Source of the DNA: Manis javanica
Lineage: Eukaryota; Chordata; Mammalia; Pholidota; Manidae
Length of the DNA stretch: 64,000 bases
Reading direction: 5' to 3'
NCBI RefSeq assembly: GCF_040802235.1
Contig: NC_133166.1
Span: 115,024,991-115,088,990 of the forward strand
Below the pieces are notes generated by a model. That model had not been told where the DNA came from, ran no database searches, and worked only from the letters and a program-made list of their open reading frames with translations. This document shows, piece after piece, positions 50,190-62,729 of this stretch. Both the position numbers and the translations under genes were made by a program. Positions within the stretch are counted from its first letter, which is position 1. Every line of letters begins with the position of its first letter.

Positions 50190-51440
50190 TGTGTATCTTA
50201 AGTCCAGACCCTCTCTTTGAGTTCCAAACCCAGATACAATGGACTCCTTGATTATCTCCATTTGATCGGTTCAAAAATATCTCAAACCCAGCAGGCTCCA
50301 AGACCAGCACTCTCCCCACCCAAACCTGGTCTTCCTCCAGTAGGCCTCACCTCAGCCCACAGTACCTCCACTCTTCCAGCTGCCCCATCCAGCCACGACA
50401 AACACTGTCCCCTACCACCGCCCCTACATCTGACACATCGCTATGCCCTGCCAATTCTTTCTGCCTATGTGTTCATCCAGCTCCACTACCAACATCCAAG
50501 TTCAAGCTACTGTCCTCTCTCTCACCTGAACCACAGTGGTAACCTCCTAACTGGTTCTCATGTCAACTTCATCCTTCCAACCTGTTCCCCACACACAAGC
50601 TGGAGTGATCTTTTTAAAGTACAAAGTTGATCACTTGGCTTCTTTGCTTCAAATCCTTCAGTAGCATTCCAGGGCTCTAAAAGTGAAAAACAAAATTCTT
50701 TAAATGACCTAGAAAGCCCTGCATGATCTAACCGTTACTGATATTCCCAGCCAGAATTCACCACACACTTCCTCATGCCCTTCACTCCCACTTAGCTTAT
50801 CTATCACTGTTTTCCCTCCCACTGCCCTTCTCTCTGTTTCTCACATGCACTGGGCATCCTGCAGCAGCAGGCCTGGTACCCACACACTGTGTCCCTGTAG
50901 CTAAGAAAATGGCTCAAGTGTCAGACTGTCTGGGTTAAAATCCCAGCTCTACCCCAGCCTGGTTCAATGACCCTGGGCAAGGCACTTAATCTCTCAATGC
51001 CTCCATTTCCTCTTTTGCAAAATGGGGTCAATACTTACCTCTCCCAATTATTACAATTAAATGAAATGTGTACAATGGGAGAAGTATAGTTCCCTATTAA
51101 TGTTAGTAACTGCTCTTATTATTCGCCATTCTCTGTCTGGTTTAATGCTTCTCATATTTCACGTCTCAGCTCAGCTGATCTGAGGGAGGGGATGTCTCCC
51201 TTGACCCCAAACTTCTTAACCAGGTTAGGACTCTTATTAAATTCTCATTCAACATCTTGAACTTTTCATTCATTATACTTTGTGATTATATTGCTGAAGG
51301 GTTATTTTGTTACTGTCTGTCAACCCCACCAGACTATAGGCTCCAAGAAGATAGACACAGTGCCCATTTCCCTCACCACTGGGTCCCCAGATCCCAGCAC
51401 ATTGCCTGGCGCATAAGCCAGACAGTTTTTGAATGAATGT
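50190..51440 (+). mobile_element. L2 LINE 3' region with a MIR inside
   Basis: The L2-like order includes CACAAGCTGGAGTGATCTTT, CATTCCAGGGCTCTAAAAGT-like and CCCTGCATGATCTAACCGTT. The L2 3' end follows at 51300-51440 (GACTATAGGCTCCAAGAAGA, CACATTGCCTGGCGCATAAG). A forward MIR at about 50900-51115 (GGGTTAAAATCCCAGCTCTA, CCTGGGCAAGGCACTTAATC) interrupts it. Confidence 0.75.
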
Positions 51441-52049
51441 TTCATTGCATGGGAAGTAATGATGAGTTCAAATGACCCAAGAAGATTGTGATCGTAAAGG
51501 CAAGACATGGAGGAGGGTCGGGGTTCTCACTTATATTTTAAGCTGGCAGAGATACTTGAGCATGTTTAAATGCTGAGGGGAAAGAAATCAAAAGAGAGGG
51601 AGCTCATCAGAAGGAGCAAGAGCCATGAGGCTGCAGAGGGATGGAACTTAGGGCAGGAACCAGAAGAATCAGTCTCAGACAGAAGGAAGAACACCTCTTC
51701 CACCGCACAGGAACAAGAGCTGAGAATTCAGCTCCATCTATCTGTAGGTTTGGTGGCAGGAAGTCCTACCAAGACCTTTCCTTGAATCTTGGTAACGTAA
51801 GCAGTAAATCTGGATTCTCAGACACTCAGCATTCTTGATCGACATCATTCCATTTACTTTTGCAGCTCATGTAAAATGGAAGCAGACGTTTTCTTCCTCA
51901 TTGACTGTACTGATGCACAACAGAGAAAAATAAGTTTCCAAGCAACTTGGTTACAGAGCTGAGACAAGCAATCTCACTGTTCTCCTTACTGAATAGGCTT
52001 CCTCCCCAAATTGAGAAAACAGTACATTAAAATGAAAATACAGCAAAAT

Positions 52050-52285
52050 AATGATGGCTGACACTGGCTGAGGGCTTACTATGTGCTAGGCACTGTTCTA
52101 GGAGTTTACCTGCAAATACCTCACTTGATTCCCACATTATGATACCATTTTACAGGTAGGAAACTGAATCCCAGGAGGTTAACCAACTTGTCCAAGGTCA
52201 ACAGCTTAGCAGATGGCAAAACTAGGTTTTAAACCCAAGGAGTCTGACTCCAAAATTGACGCTTTTAACCACTCTGCTATTCTCT
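52050..52285 (-). repeat. MIR SINE
   Basis: GGCTTACTATGTGCTAGGCA, CATTTTACAGGTAGGAAACT and CTTGTCCAAGGTCAACAGCT show a well-kept reverse-strand MIR. Confidence 0.92.
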
Positions 52286-52309
52286 TTCTCTCTAGCAGAG
52301 GGACAAGAA

Positions 52310-52470
52310 CGTATTAGGAATAATTGGAAGACCTGGAATCTCCACCTATGAACTATGTGAACTTGGGCATTGACATAGGTATCTAAACATCAGTTTTCTC
52401 ATCAATACAATGAGAATAATAATGTTTACCTTATGAGGCTTTTAAAAGAATTATGAAATACTGAAAATGG
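52310..52470 (+). repeat. MIR SINE
   Basis: TGTGAACTTGGGCATTGACA, TTTTCTCATCAATACAATGA and CCTTATGAGGCTTTTAAAAG give a diverged forward MIR. Confidence 0.65.
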
Positions 52471-53959
52471 GAAATTACTATACAAAAGATACTATTATGC
52501 TCATCATAAGACCTATATCCTGTCTTCTAATTGGGTTGCAACCTAATAGGCTGTTATTGGAACCCTTGGTTCCCGTAACCAGTACAGCAGCAGCAGGTTT
52601 GGGTCTGACTCCCTTGGCAGGTCAGCTGATCCTCATACCATCAGCTTTAACATCCCTGGCCAAGTCTCCTTGATGACCAAAAGCACACTTCAGTGACCCC
52701 CTCCCCATGAACATACTCACTCCTCTGTCTGGGAATATAGGGGCTTATGCCCTCACTTTGTTGATCCCATTACCTGAGCAATGACCATTAAAAATAAGTA
52801 ATAAGTAGCCTGAATTGCAGCTAATTGTGAGGTGCACCCCAGAAGGCCAAACTCTAGTTTGGCAGTAGAACTGCTGTTCCAGTTTAGTGGTGGAATCAGA
52901 CCATCAGAGCCAGAAGACAATGTCAAGGTCATGTTTTAGTGGAACTTCCTGATCCCTCTCCCAGCCCGTTTTAAAAGCTAGGAAAACTGAGGCCAGGTAG
53001 GTAAGATGACCCGGCTAGTTAGGATTGGTAGCAGGACTTTTTTTACATTGAAAATGTTTTTAAGTGGCTTAACCCAAATGATTTCACCTTGTCATAATCA
53101 TGCCCTGCAAAGTATTTCCATTACTTATGTATTTGTTTCAATATGTATACCTTTTCAGAAATGAGCAAAATCCTAAAATCCCATTACCCATAAATAAATA
53201 AAACCTTAAACCCAATAATTCACACACAGCCCATTCTTCACATTACCCTTATTTGGCCACTGCAGGCATTTCCCAGGTAGAAACAGGCCCACACCTTCAG
53301 TGGTCATATAACCTAACTGGCTAAATTCAGAATGCTCTGTACAAAGTCCAATCTATCATTACTAGTTCGTCTCTGAGCGTTTCAAGTCTGGAAGGACAGT
53401 ACCTGCTACCTCTTAGAGCTGGAGTGTGGGGGTGGGTTGTGTGTCCTCCCATGAGATAATGCACTTTTAGCACCTGCCTGGCACTCCATAACTTTATTAT
53501 TTGGGCATAATTCTTTCCTCTCTTAGGCAGAAACAAGTGCACCTTGGTTAATGACCTTAGACCGTGGGCGACTCAGACGCTATTCAACTAAGGAGAAACC
53601 CAGCTGTGCCAGGCCTAGAACTGTCCATCCCCACCCCCACTCCCGCTTAAGTCAGTGAGTAGGCCGGAATTCTCGCGGCTGATAAATGAGAGGCGCTGAG
53701 AAGGAGCTGAGAGGAGCTGCAGGGATGACTGCTCCGCGAATCTCAAATCTCCACCGCGTACACCACGGAGATGCTCGGGGACAGAGAGCCGGCCTACCTG
53801 CCTGACGGAGGTCGCGCTCCAGAGAGGACGGATGAAAGAAAGCCTTCACGGGAGATGGGCTGGAAGTGCCCAAAGGGGAACATTTGAAAAGAGAAACAGA
53901 GGCTGAATACAGGGAAACCTTCAGGTCGGTGAGTGCCATTCAAAAGGATTACGCGTCCT
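52471..53959. other. Intergenic region upstream of SPTBN2
   Basis: Unassigned sequence leading into the CpG island. The small open frames are not supported by any recognisable protein. Confidence 0.45.
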
Positions 53960-55340
53960 GGGGATACAGATTTTGGGTGAAAAGACGAGTAGGGACAAAG
54001 GTAGGGCACTCAAACTGCCGGGCCCGAGCCCCAAGCCGTGTGTGGAGGGGCTGTACCCTGATGGCCCGGGGGTGACCCCAGCCGGCAAGCACCGGAAGGT
54101 CGGGTTACGGGGGCACCCGGAGGGAAGCGGGGGAGTCCGGAGCCCGCCGCGGAGCCGCCGCCGCGTTCGCCCCGGGAAAGGTCAGCAACCCCGGGCCGGG
54201 GAGCCCTGCGGAGAACCCAGGGGGGCCGCGGTTGCCATGGTGCCGGGCCGGTGGGGGTTGGGGGAACCGGGCCCCGCCCCGAGCCCCGCGGGGCCGGCTC
54301 CAGATGGTCCCGGGCCTCCCGCGGGAGCCGGCGGCCTGCAGCAGGGGGAGGCTATTGTCCTCCTTCCGCGGCGCCGCAGTCCCGCCGCTCGCGCCCGCGC
54401 GCCGCCACGCGCCCCGCCGCTCCCGGCCCCGCGCGCCCCCCGCGTCGCTCTCGCTCCGTGACAGCGCCCGCCGCCGCCCGCCGTGCGCCCGGCCGCCGCT
54501 CGCAACCGCCCCTCGCGGCCGGGCTGCGGGCGCGGCGAAGACCGGTGCGCCCCCGCCCGCCCGCCGCCTGGCCGGCGCTCCGCACCCAGGTAGGTGCCGG
54601 CGTCCGGGCCCGCTTTGTCCCGGCCCGCGGGGCGGCGCGTTTTGTGCAGCCGCGTGCGGGCGGCGGGGTCGGGGTCGGGTCGGGGCCGACCGGAGCGCCG
54701 GGGAGGTCTGACGCGGCGCCGGCCCCCGCACCCGCCCGGTCCCGGGGACAGGATGGAGAGTCGTGTGCCAGACCCCCAGGTACCGTGCGCGGACGGCGGG
54801 GGTCGAGGCTTGGGGGACGCGGCCCTTTCTGAAGCCGAGAGAAGAGTCTGGAAGAGTTGGGGCTGGCAAGCGCGTGCAGAGAGCGGGTCGTGGGCTTGGA
54901 GCGTGGCTGACAGCGCCGCTGCCGGCGTCGCGGCAGCTCCTCGGCGGACCGGCTGGCGCTGGTCCAGGTGCCCCAGCCGCGCCCGGCCAGCTCTGCCCGG
55001 CGCCGCGATGGCCAGGCCCCCTCTCGGGAGAGCTGGGGGCTCCCTCTGCAGCCGGTGGGCTCTCCTCAGCACGTTGATAGCTAGCTCCACGCTCTCCTTT
55101 ATGCGTCCGCCCAGCGTGGGTGAGGGGGACACGGTGGGCTGTGGTAACCAGGACGCTGGCAGAGGAAGAACGAAGCCCCTCGCGGGTGGGGACGCGGCCG
55201 GCTGCGGTGTGTCTGTGGCCGGGACACGCCGAGCGCTGAGAGCCCGCCCCTCGCGGAACTGCCGGGCAAGGCCTCCCGGCCGGGGCTCCGACACCACCCC
55301 ATCACCACCCCGCCGCAGCCGTCATTCACATCCGTTCCGC
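53960..55340 (+). promoter_or_regulatory. CpG island, SPTBN2 promoter region
   Basis: A very CpG-dense stretch, peaking at 54100-54730, with many GC boxes and a pyrimidine-rich CCTCCTTCCGCGGCG near 54360. It includes the donor of the proposed non-coding exon 1. Long frames on both strands reflect base composition only. The transcription start cannot be read from sequence. Confidence 0.8.
54180..54589 (+). other. SPTBN2: SPTBN2 non-coding exon 1 (start unknown)
   Basis: CGCACCCAG followed by GTAGGTGCCG is a strong 5' splice site at 54589/54590 inside the CpG island, on the strand of the spectrin gene. The 5' boundary given is a placeholder, since the start of transcription is not visible. Splicing to the acceptor at 60175 would put the ATG 22 bases into the second exon. 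Another GT after CCAGACCCCCAG at about 54779 could serve as an alternative donor. Confidence 0.5.
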
Positions 55341-58300
55341 CTCGGGAAGACTTCGCCCGTTAACCCCGTGGCATTGCCTGCTCATCTGGGCTGCAGCTTT
55401 GCCCCTTTCCCAACCTGCTACAAGTCTCGGTTTGTTTCTCAGCTGCCCTCCTCCCCTCCGCCAGGGCCACAATTCTAGGGCTTAGAGAGCTGGTCGGTGC
55501 GGACATGGGCAGGGTCCCCCACAAACCAGTTTTCTTTGAAGGTGAAGGGGGCAGAGTGAATTCGGAAAATGTAGCTTAGATTGAGGTTCTGGGCAACCTC
55601 TTGGCAGATTCCGAAGAGTCGAGGATTTGGGAGGAAAAGCTAATAGAGATCTTAGATTTGTCCCTTAGAGAAACTGATGTAACCCGTTGGTCACAGGCTT
55701 GGGGGTCGGGCGGGGGGGTGAAGCAAGGGAGTGAAAATTAGTATGAATAATTCTGCCCTGAGCGGAGGATTCTGAAGGAGAAGCCCAAACAAAAATTCAG
55801 TTTTAGTCTTCAGTTTGGTTCCTAAGTTCTTGGAGGAGAGTCCTGTGCTTTATCAGGGGCATAGGCTTGAGGGGAACAGGGGTTGGAGTTTTGTTTCTCC
55901 TGATTGTTCTGATAGTGCTGAGTGCCACTCTCTTTTGCTCTCCCTAGGTGCTCTGAGTTTATTTGTGATTTCTTTTTCCTTTTCTCTCTCTGGCAGTCCA
56001 CTCACACTTTGAGTCAAATAAGACTTTTACTTTGCCAAAGTCCCCATTTCTCCACATCTATTATCCATCCTGCTGTCATTTGTTCAACTCCACCTCCCCA
56101 TAGCGGCTCCAGCCATAGCGTCCTCCTTCCGCACATCTATGGTTTGCCTGTGTTGGGGCGTCAGTTCTATTTGTCTCTTTAGACCTAGAGTTCACTCCGT
56201 CTTCATTTCCTCTCCCATTGACTAAGTCTGGCTTTTGTGGGTCTTGGGGTTTCTGAGCGGAGGTTATAGGTGAAGTTAGCATGGGGTGGGGCCTGAACAG
56301 AACCAGAAGCAAGCCTCTGGTCACACTCAGCCCTAAAATTCCGTGTCTTCCCAGTCCTCACAGTTCCTCTGACTAATTCTAACTGCTCCTCATCTTTCAA
56401 CAACGGTGGCCTTCAAAGTGTAGTCCCCAGACCAGTAGCTTTAGTATCATCTGGGAACAGATTACAGATGCAAATTCCTGGGCTGGACCCCAAATCTACT
56501 GAGTCAGAAACTCTGGGGCCCAGTGATCTGTGTTTTAATAGTCCTCCAGGTAATTGTGATTCATGCAAGTTTGATAAGCCCTGATCCTGAATTAGAGCTC
56601 AACCCCGAGAGTGTTGCAGATGAGGAGCAGAGAGTCTTCTCCCATCCCATTTTCGTTCTTTCCTTGAGTTTTTCTCTAACTCTAAGAAAGACATTAATTT
56701 GATGGCAAAAAAAAAAAATTATTGTCCATTAACTCACTCTTTCTTTAGATTGAATATCTATTTTCCTGGGCTTGGAAAACACAAACGTGAGTGAGACGGT
56801 CCTCAATGGGTTAAAAATGGAGCAGGCAGAGAGACATAAGCACCTAACTGTAATACAACGTGATGGGTGCAGTAATAGCTGCCTGCTGGATGCTGTGGGC
56901 GCGTGGAGGAGGGCACGATCAACTCTCTCAGAGGGAGGTACAGAATTAATCAGGAGCAGGATGTGGTGAGAGCAGGAATTAGGGTACAAGACAGACTCAA
57001 GGCTGGGGGATAAGATGTCTAGCTTTATGTGCCAGCTAGAATGGCAGAAAGGGGAAGTGCTGCCCTGGAGGATAGGCGCGCGGTGAGCAGAGTCTACATC
57101 CAGCAGCACTTTGGCGTAGAATCTAGCAGGACCTCAGGCTTACAGCTGGTGGGGGTCGGCTTTATTCTAGCGTGAACGATGTAAGCCACTTGGACCTGGT
57201 CTTGAGGTCAGTGGCTACGAATAAAGTGCTGGGGCAATTGTAGTCTGGATTAGCTGCTAATCCGCCCTATTGCTAGAGTTCAGGAATCCATGGAGGAGAA
57301 TGAGTTTGATGATTCTCCAGCGTGGAGAGAGACAGGGGCTCGTGGGTTTGGGGGCAGGCAGACTAAGGAAATGTTAGCAAGGAGACTCAAATCATAGGTG
57401 AGGTGTGATATACTCACTGAAAAGAAACCAGAGAGGGATCTATGTAAAGAAACTCCAATAGAAAGCTATCGGAATCTGGACATAGCAGCAGGGAACACAG
57501 AGAACGGGGCATATAGGCCAGGGGGGCTGTAGAACCCAAATGCTTGAAAACCAAAACTCAGGCCCTCAGAACCACCAGGCTGAGCCGCACCAGAGAGCAC
57601 TGCTTGCAGGCAGACCAACGGCAGCAAACTCCACAGAGTCCCACGGTGGTCCTATGCGGGTCTGTGATCCAAGGATGCCAGTGCCGTCTTGGTTCCTCAG
57701 GTATACCGTGGTATCTCTGGAAACTCAGGACACAAAGTGTGGATGTCAAAATGTAATTTAGCCAAAGGAGCATTGAAGTGGTTGAATTTTTCTGTGGGAG
57801 AAGCTTTATTTCCAATTCCATACTCTCTCTCCCACATTGTAGGATTCCACAGAGAGGCTCTAGGAACCAGTCTCGCTGAAAGGTCTGGATCCCATGCCTG
57901 GGCCGCAGTAGGATCCCTTGGATGGACCAAGTTGGATCACCAAAAGGAAGCCAAAGCAGTAGCCATTTATATTTTGTGCAGCAGGCATACAGTAGTTTGA
58001 AAACTGAGTCTTCCTTTAAGTGTCTGCTCTTACGGAATACAAAGATATAAAGGGTTTGGAAACCTGAGAGGCCTTCAAGCCCCTGGCAGTTAACCTCAAG
58101 ACCAGGTCCAAGTGGCCTGCAGAGAAATGAAAGTGCAGGCCATCTAAAGGAATCCCAAGTCGGTTAATCTTAAATAGCTTATTGGCCACATTCAGGGGGC
58201 CAGCTTTAATAGGTTTGTGATTCATGCTAAAAAGAAACAATGTTGGGGTGCATTATGTATAGGAGTTTTTGTGGGGTGGTCTATACAGGGAGAGTGTGTG

Positions 58301-60175
58301 TACTGGAAATGGCCATCCTAGAGCTAAGTGTGTGAATGGTTGCTGGAGAGGAAGCCCTAACCCAAAGGGCTGGGAGAAATGGAATTAGAATTGGACCTGG
58401 GGCTGCTTCCCTGTCCAGTAGCTGAGAATATTAGGTGACTCTAGCTCAGGTCACACCTTGCCCACAACACTCTTTGCTTAGGGTGACTCAGCTCTACCCT
58501 ATAATTTATTTTTATATAAATATTTACAGAGCAAATCAAAGAATCTGGCGGGGGGAGTTAGGGGCAAATGATGGGTTTTAAGAGAGAAAGGAGTCCTAGG
58601 CCTAGTGGAAATTAAACTCTCTTTCCTGTTATATGGAATGCAAAACCCAAATGTAGAAATCTTAGACCTTAGTTCCCTCGTACCTCCTCTGTGCCCCTCC
58701 CAGGGAAATCCTCCTGTGCTTTCTCTTTGGGTGAAAAGGGAGGGGCAGACAATCCTGGCCTTCACATGGGTCAGGCTCAGCTCCACAGAACCAGTTAATG
58801 ACAGAGGCAAAGTTCTGCCTTTGTGTGCCCACGGGAACATAACCTCCCTACCCACCCACGTGTCACCACCCATCCCTTCTCCCTTCCCCTCTCCGTACCT
58901 CCTTTCCAGAACCAGAGACTGCCAAGATCCTAGCCTCCACCCTAGGGAGTAGTGCTATGGAATAAAATGTCTTTGTATTTGAGAGGTATTAGGAAAATTA
59001 GAAATGTGACATTTTGGAGTTCTGATAATCTTACAGGCCCAGTCCCCTCCATTCCCTTGAGTGGCTGCTGAATGCTGAATTTGGACACTAGAAAAAATTG
59101 TTTAAATCCCTAACAGCTAACCTGAAGCTCATTTGTTAGTTTTAAGAAGGACAGAGTTTGTGTAACATAGAGTCATGAGTAGTGCTGGCAAGCATACATG
59201 GCCCTAATTTCCTCCGCCCTGGGCCTTAAAAGTAATAGGAACTGATCTCTCCTGGGGAGCTCTGAAAGGCTCCAGGAAGTTCAAGGGGCATGTAAATGTG
59301 ATTAAGAGCTTGTCCCCGAAAGTCAGAAAGAAACCTGCTTTAAAATCCAAGCTCCTTCTGGGCATATGACCTTGAACCATGACTTAATTTCCATGGGGCA
59401 ACTTCCTCATTTATGAAATGGGAATGGGAATGGGTCCTTGCTCCATAGGGCTTGGGATGAGGTGGTGCCTGTAGATGGCAGGGACACATACCTCAGCTGA
59501 CACTTACCAAGCACCTATTAAGTATTCCTCATAGCAAACCAAAGGAAAGAAAGGGGAGAGGACCATACTGTGTTCTCCTTTGAACTTCTGGGCACTTAAT
59601 CTATACTTGCCTAATAGTGCATCACAGCTTTCCTGGTGTAGCATAGCTGTGTCTTAGCTTGAGAGCAAAATCCGGTTCTTTTCATCTCAAATAGCCTACA
59701 GGGAATAAGCCGTCTTGTTTGGAGTAGGGACTCAAAACTGTTTGGGGAACCTGGGAATGGTCTACCCAGGTTATACTCATTATTGCCCAAGGGTTCCCTT
59801 GCCTGTGTCCTGTGTTATCCTCGTTCACACCCTGCTGGTCTGATCCACGCTGATGGCCATGGCCACCTTCAGCCCCCTGGCTTTGCCCGCCGTCCCTCTC
59901 TGGCCCGAGCTCACAAGCCCTTCACTGCAGTGCTCTGAGACCCTGCTGCCTCTCGGCCTCGCTCCTTGTGCACCTGTTGTGCACTTGTCCTTCTGCTTGC
60001 CCGCCTCGGCTTTCCCTCTCCCACTGGGGGTTGATTTCCATTGGCAAAAAAACCCAACCACAACCTTTGGCTCTTAGGAGAATAGAGCAGATCTCAGGCA
60101 GGAGGAGAGAGAGATGATGTGAGTAGGGGCTCAGGGCTCTGCGATGGCCCTCACCAGCCATGTCCCCCCTTGCAG
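55341..60175. other. SPTBN2 first intron
   Basis: Holds a MER5-like element at about 56405-56585 (AAAGTGTAGTCCCCAGACCA, TACTGAGTCAGAAACTCTGG), an A run at 56707-56719 and a forward MIR at about 59330-59470. No further exon was recognised. Confidence 0.55.
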
Positions 60176-60354
60176 GAGCAGGAGGCCACCCATCACCATG
60201 AGCAGCACCCTGTCACCCACAGACTTTGACAGCTTGGAGATCCAGGGCCAGTACAGTGACATCAACAACCGCTGGGACCTGCCTGACTCAGACTGGGACA
60301 ATGACAGCAGCTCAGCCCGCCTCTTTGAGAGGTCTCGCATTAAGGCTCTGGCAG
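60176..60354 (+). CDS. SPTBN2: SPTBN2 first coding exon (beta-III spectrin N-terminus)
   Basis: Beta-III spectrin forms the submembrane actin-spectrin lattice, chiefly in Purkinje neurons. The exon follows CCCCCTTGCAG. After 22 untranslated bases the ATG at 60198 starts [20 protein letters not shown], then [20 protein letters not shown] and [12 protein letters not shown]. This is the beta-III N-terminus as I know it, ahead of the two calponin-homology domains that bind actin. It ends in phase 1 at GTGAGG, so the next exon should start with two bases completing Asp (DEREAVQKK...). That exon is not in the window. The CDS part is 60198-60354, 52 codons plus one base. Confidence 0.95.
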
Positions 60355-62328
60355 GTGAGGTCAAGGGAGGGCCAGGGGAGATGCCCAGGAAGCTGGGGGG
60401 AGAGGCTTGTCATGAAGAGACCTTTAACTTCATGGGGAAGTTTGACCAACTTTCTTCCTAAGCTGCTGCACGAGAGTGGGAAATCTATCTCACCCCAACT
60501 GCAGCCCCAAGAATAAACTTCATACAGTCCAGAGCTTGTGTGAAGCCCCAAGCACAGAGGAACTGCTAGCCCTCAGCAGTGTTCCCCTCTGCGCTCAGCT
60601 GACTTCCTGGCCTCTGTCCTGAGCCATGTTCCTTAACACTTTTGCACTTTTAGTCTTGCTATTCTGTTTCCACCCCCTTTTCCTTTCATCCCCCTGTGTC
60701 TTTCTGATTTCCACTGTGGTGTCTCACACCTGTTCTCCTTCCCGGTGCATTCCTCTCCCCTCCTTCCCCACCTGTTCCTTCCATTATTTCATCTACCTGT
60801 TCCCTGAAGCAGGTTCCCTCCGCCTTCCACTGGTTCCCGCAGTCACCTGTACTCCCTGGTCTGCGCTCCGCCTGCCAGCCCCTGCCCTCCCCTACAGCCT
60901 GGGCTCTCCCCTTCAGCAACTCGGAACACAAACAAACCCGTTGGACAGGCCTCCCTGCGTTCCGGGAAGGAGTTGTCATGGCAACAAGAGTGCGGCTGCC
61001 ACCTGACACCAGCTGCGGCTGGCGTGGGACTGAGTCACTCACACACCCAAGGCCACCCACCCTGTCTTGCTTCCCTGCTCCATCCCACCCTTGTTTTTTC
61101 CACTGACCTGCTGGCCTCCCAGCCCAGTGTAGTGGAAGAGGACAGGCAGTGCTCCCAGCGAGGGTGGGTGGCCTCCTCAAAGAAGGGACACTCTGAGCTG
61201 GTGGTTCCCAGATGTGGCCATGCTTTCTAGAGGATCACCCAGGGATATTTTTACAAAGACAGGTTCCCAGGCCCTTTCCTGGACACATTGAATTAGAATC
61301 CCTGGACATATGGTCCAGAAATAAGGGTTTTTCAAAAGCTCTCCAAGTAATTTTTTTCAGCCAGCCCAGCACCAGTCCGAGGACCTCTGTGTGGTGGCCA
61401 TAGCTCTGGGGACCCTTTGTCATCTTCTCCTGGGCCTCTCTGTCCTTTTGGATGGGTCTTCAGGCTGATTTGTGAAATAGCAGTGTTTCTATAGATGAGA
61501 TAAGACAGAAGACCTGGGTCATGGACATATCACCTCTTTGGGGGAAAGTTCCCTGTTACCCTGATTTGGCGTGTGCATAGCCTCTAGAGCTGTCATGATG
61601 TCTGTGTGCACACATGACATGTGCCACACCCTGCTGTCATTTCCCCACCGTGAAACTGGGCTCTTCTGAAGTGGCATCTCTGTACAGGTTTTGTTTAGCA
61701 CTATGCCTTGAATCAGCAGGGGCCAAATAAATACTGAATGAATGAAGGTGGGGAAGAGGCCAGAGTAGGCCGTAAGTGATAAGAGCTGAAGCCCAGAGAG
61801 GGGTAGGAAGGGAGTCTGGTAATGTGCCTGGGGTGGTGTGGACTGGGGCCTGGGGTGGCCTAGCTGAGGGGAGCCTAGTGGGGCCAGTGGCAAGGAAGGA
61901 GCCAGAACCAGTGGTGGACGGGAAGGCTTGTTTCACCATAAGGGAGCCCAAGCAAACCCCCAGCACAGTGCCTGGCACCTACTGGTTTCACCTCTTGAAG
62001 GATTTCTTTTTCTCTGCTCTCTGAACTGGGGATCAAAGCCCGTGTCCTGCAGGGGGACCTCCTGGGGTCACCCAGAGAGAGGCCATCCTGGTCACACCTG
62101 CAAGCCTTCAGGAAGCAGGAGTTTGCTTTTTTAGGGGGTGGCCTCTGTCATGGGTCTTCTGCCTTCTTAGGCAGCTCGGCCTATGGGCAGAACTCTGAGG
62201 CGCTGGCAGTCCCCTCCTCCGCCCTGTAGGGCCTGGCCCTGCCCCAGCTGGCACAGCTCCGCCTCCCACCCCTCCCCCATCACCCAACAACCTGTTTGTC
62301 CGGAGCTGCCTCTGTCTTCTCACCACAG
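60355..62328. other. SPTBN2 intron
   Basis: Contains a MER5-like remnant at about 61205-61365 (GGATCACCCAGGGATATTTT, AAGCTCTCCAAGTAAT). No other element or exon is recognised. Confidence 0.5.
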
Positions 62329-62729
62329 CCAGGTGTGCTCTGCTGACTTGTCCCGAGACAGGAGCTCAGACATCCCGTAACTCCCTTTCCCCCACTCCTC
62401 GAAACTTCCACCATCTTTGAACCTGCTCCCCACCCAGGACCCCAGCTTCTTGGGATCGCAGGCTCCAGGGGGAGCAGACCCTTGGTGCCCACCCCAGTGC
62501 AGGCAGAGCATGGTCTCTGGGCCCTGAGCCGCGTGAGAGGCAGCTGGGACCATGAATGGGAATGCAGTGAGCAGGGTGCAGGGGCACGGCCTGAACGGGG
62601 CTAGCGAATTTTATTATGAGGCTGTGGAAGGGTCTCAGAACCCTGGGGGCCTCCTGCTCTCCCCCGCTGCCTTCATCAACCCCGCTCAGTACGCCAGTGT
62701 GCTGGAAGGACGCTTCAAACAGCTGCAAG
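62329..62729 (+). CDS. SPTBN2: SPTBN2 alternative N-terminal exon
   Basis: The ATG at 62552 opens MNGNAVSRVQGHGLNGASEF, then YYEAVEGSQNPGGLLLSPAA and FINPAQYASVLEGRFKQLQ, ending in phase 1 at the donor GTGAGC (62730). The tail LEGRFKQLQ is the sequence that precedes DEREAVQKK in the short isoform of SPTBN1, so this exon would join the same downstream exon as 60198-60354. The result is a beta-III spectrin with a different first 59 residues and intact calponin-homology domains. The exon may begin after the acceptor-like TCTTCTCACCACAG at 62328, or at its own promoter. The CDS part is 62552-62729. Confidence 0.85.

Noticed and set aside
54752..54779. ATG with MESRVPDPQ followed by a GT donor
   Set aside because: It could be an extra first exon, but phase with the next exon would bypass the known SPTBN2 ATG and no similarity supports it.
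53973..55478. Long open frames of up to 371 codons in the right CpG island
   Set aside because: Same compositional effect. They are proline/arginine/alanine-rich with no recognisable domain, and they overlap a likely untranslated exon.
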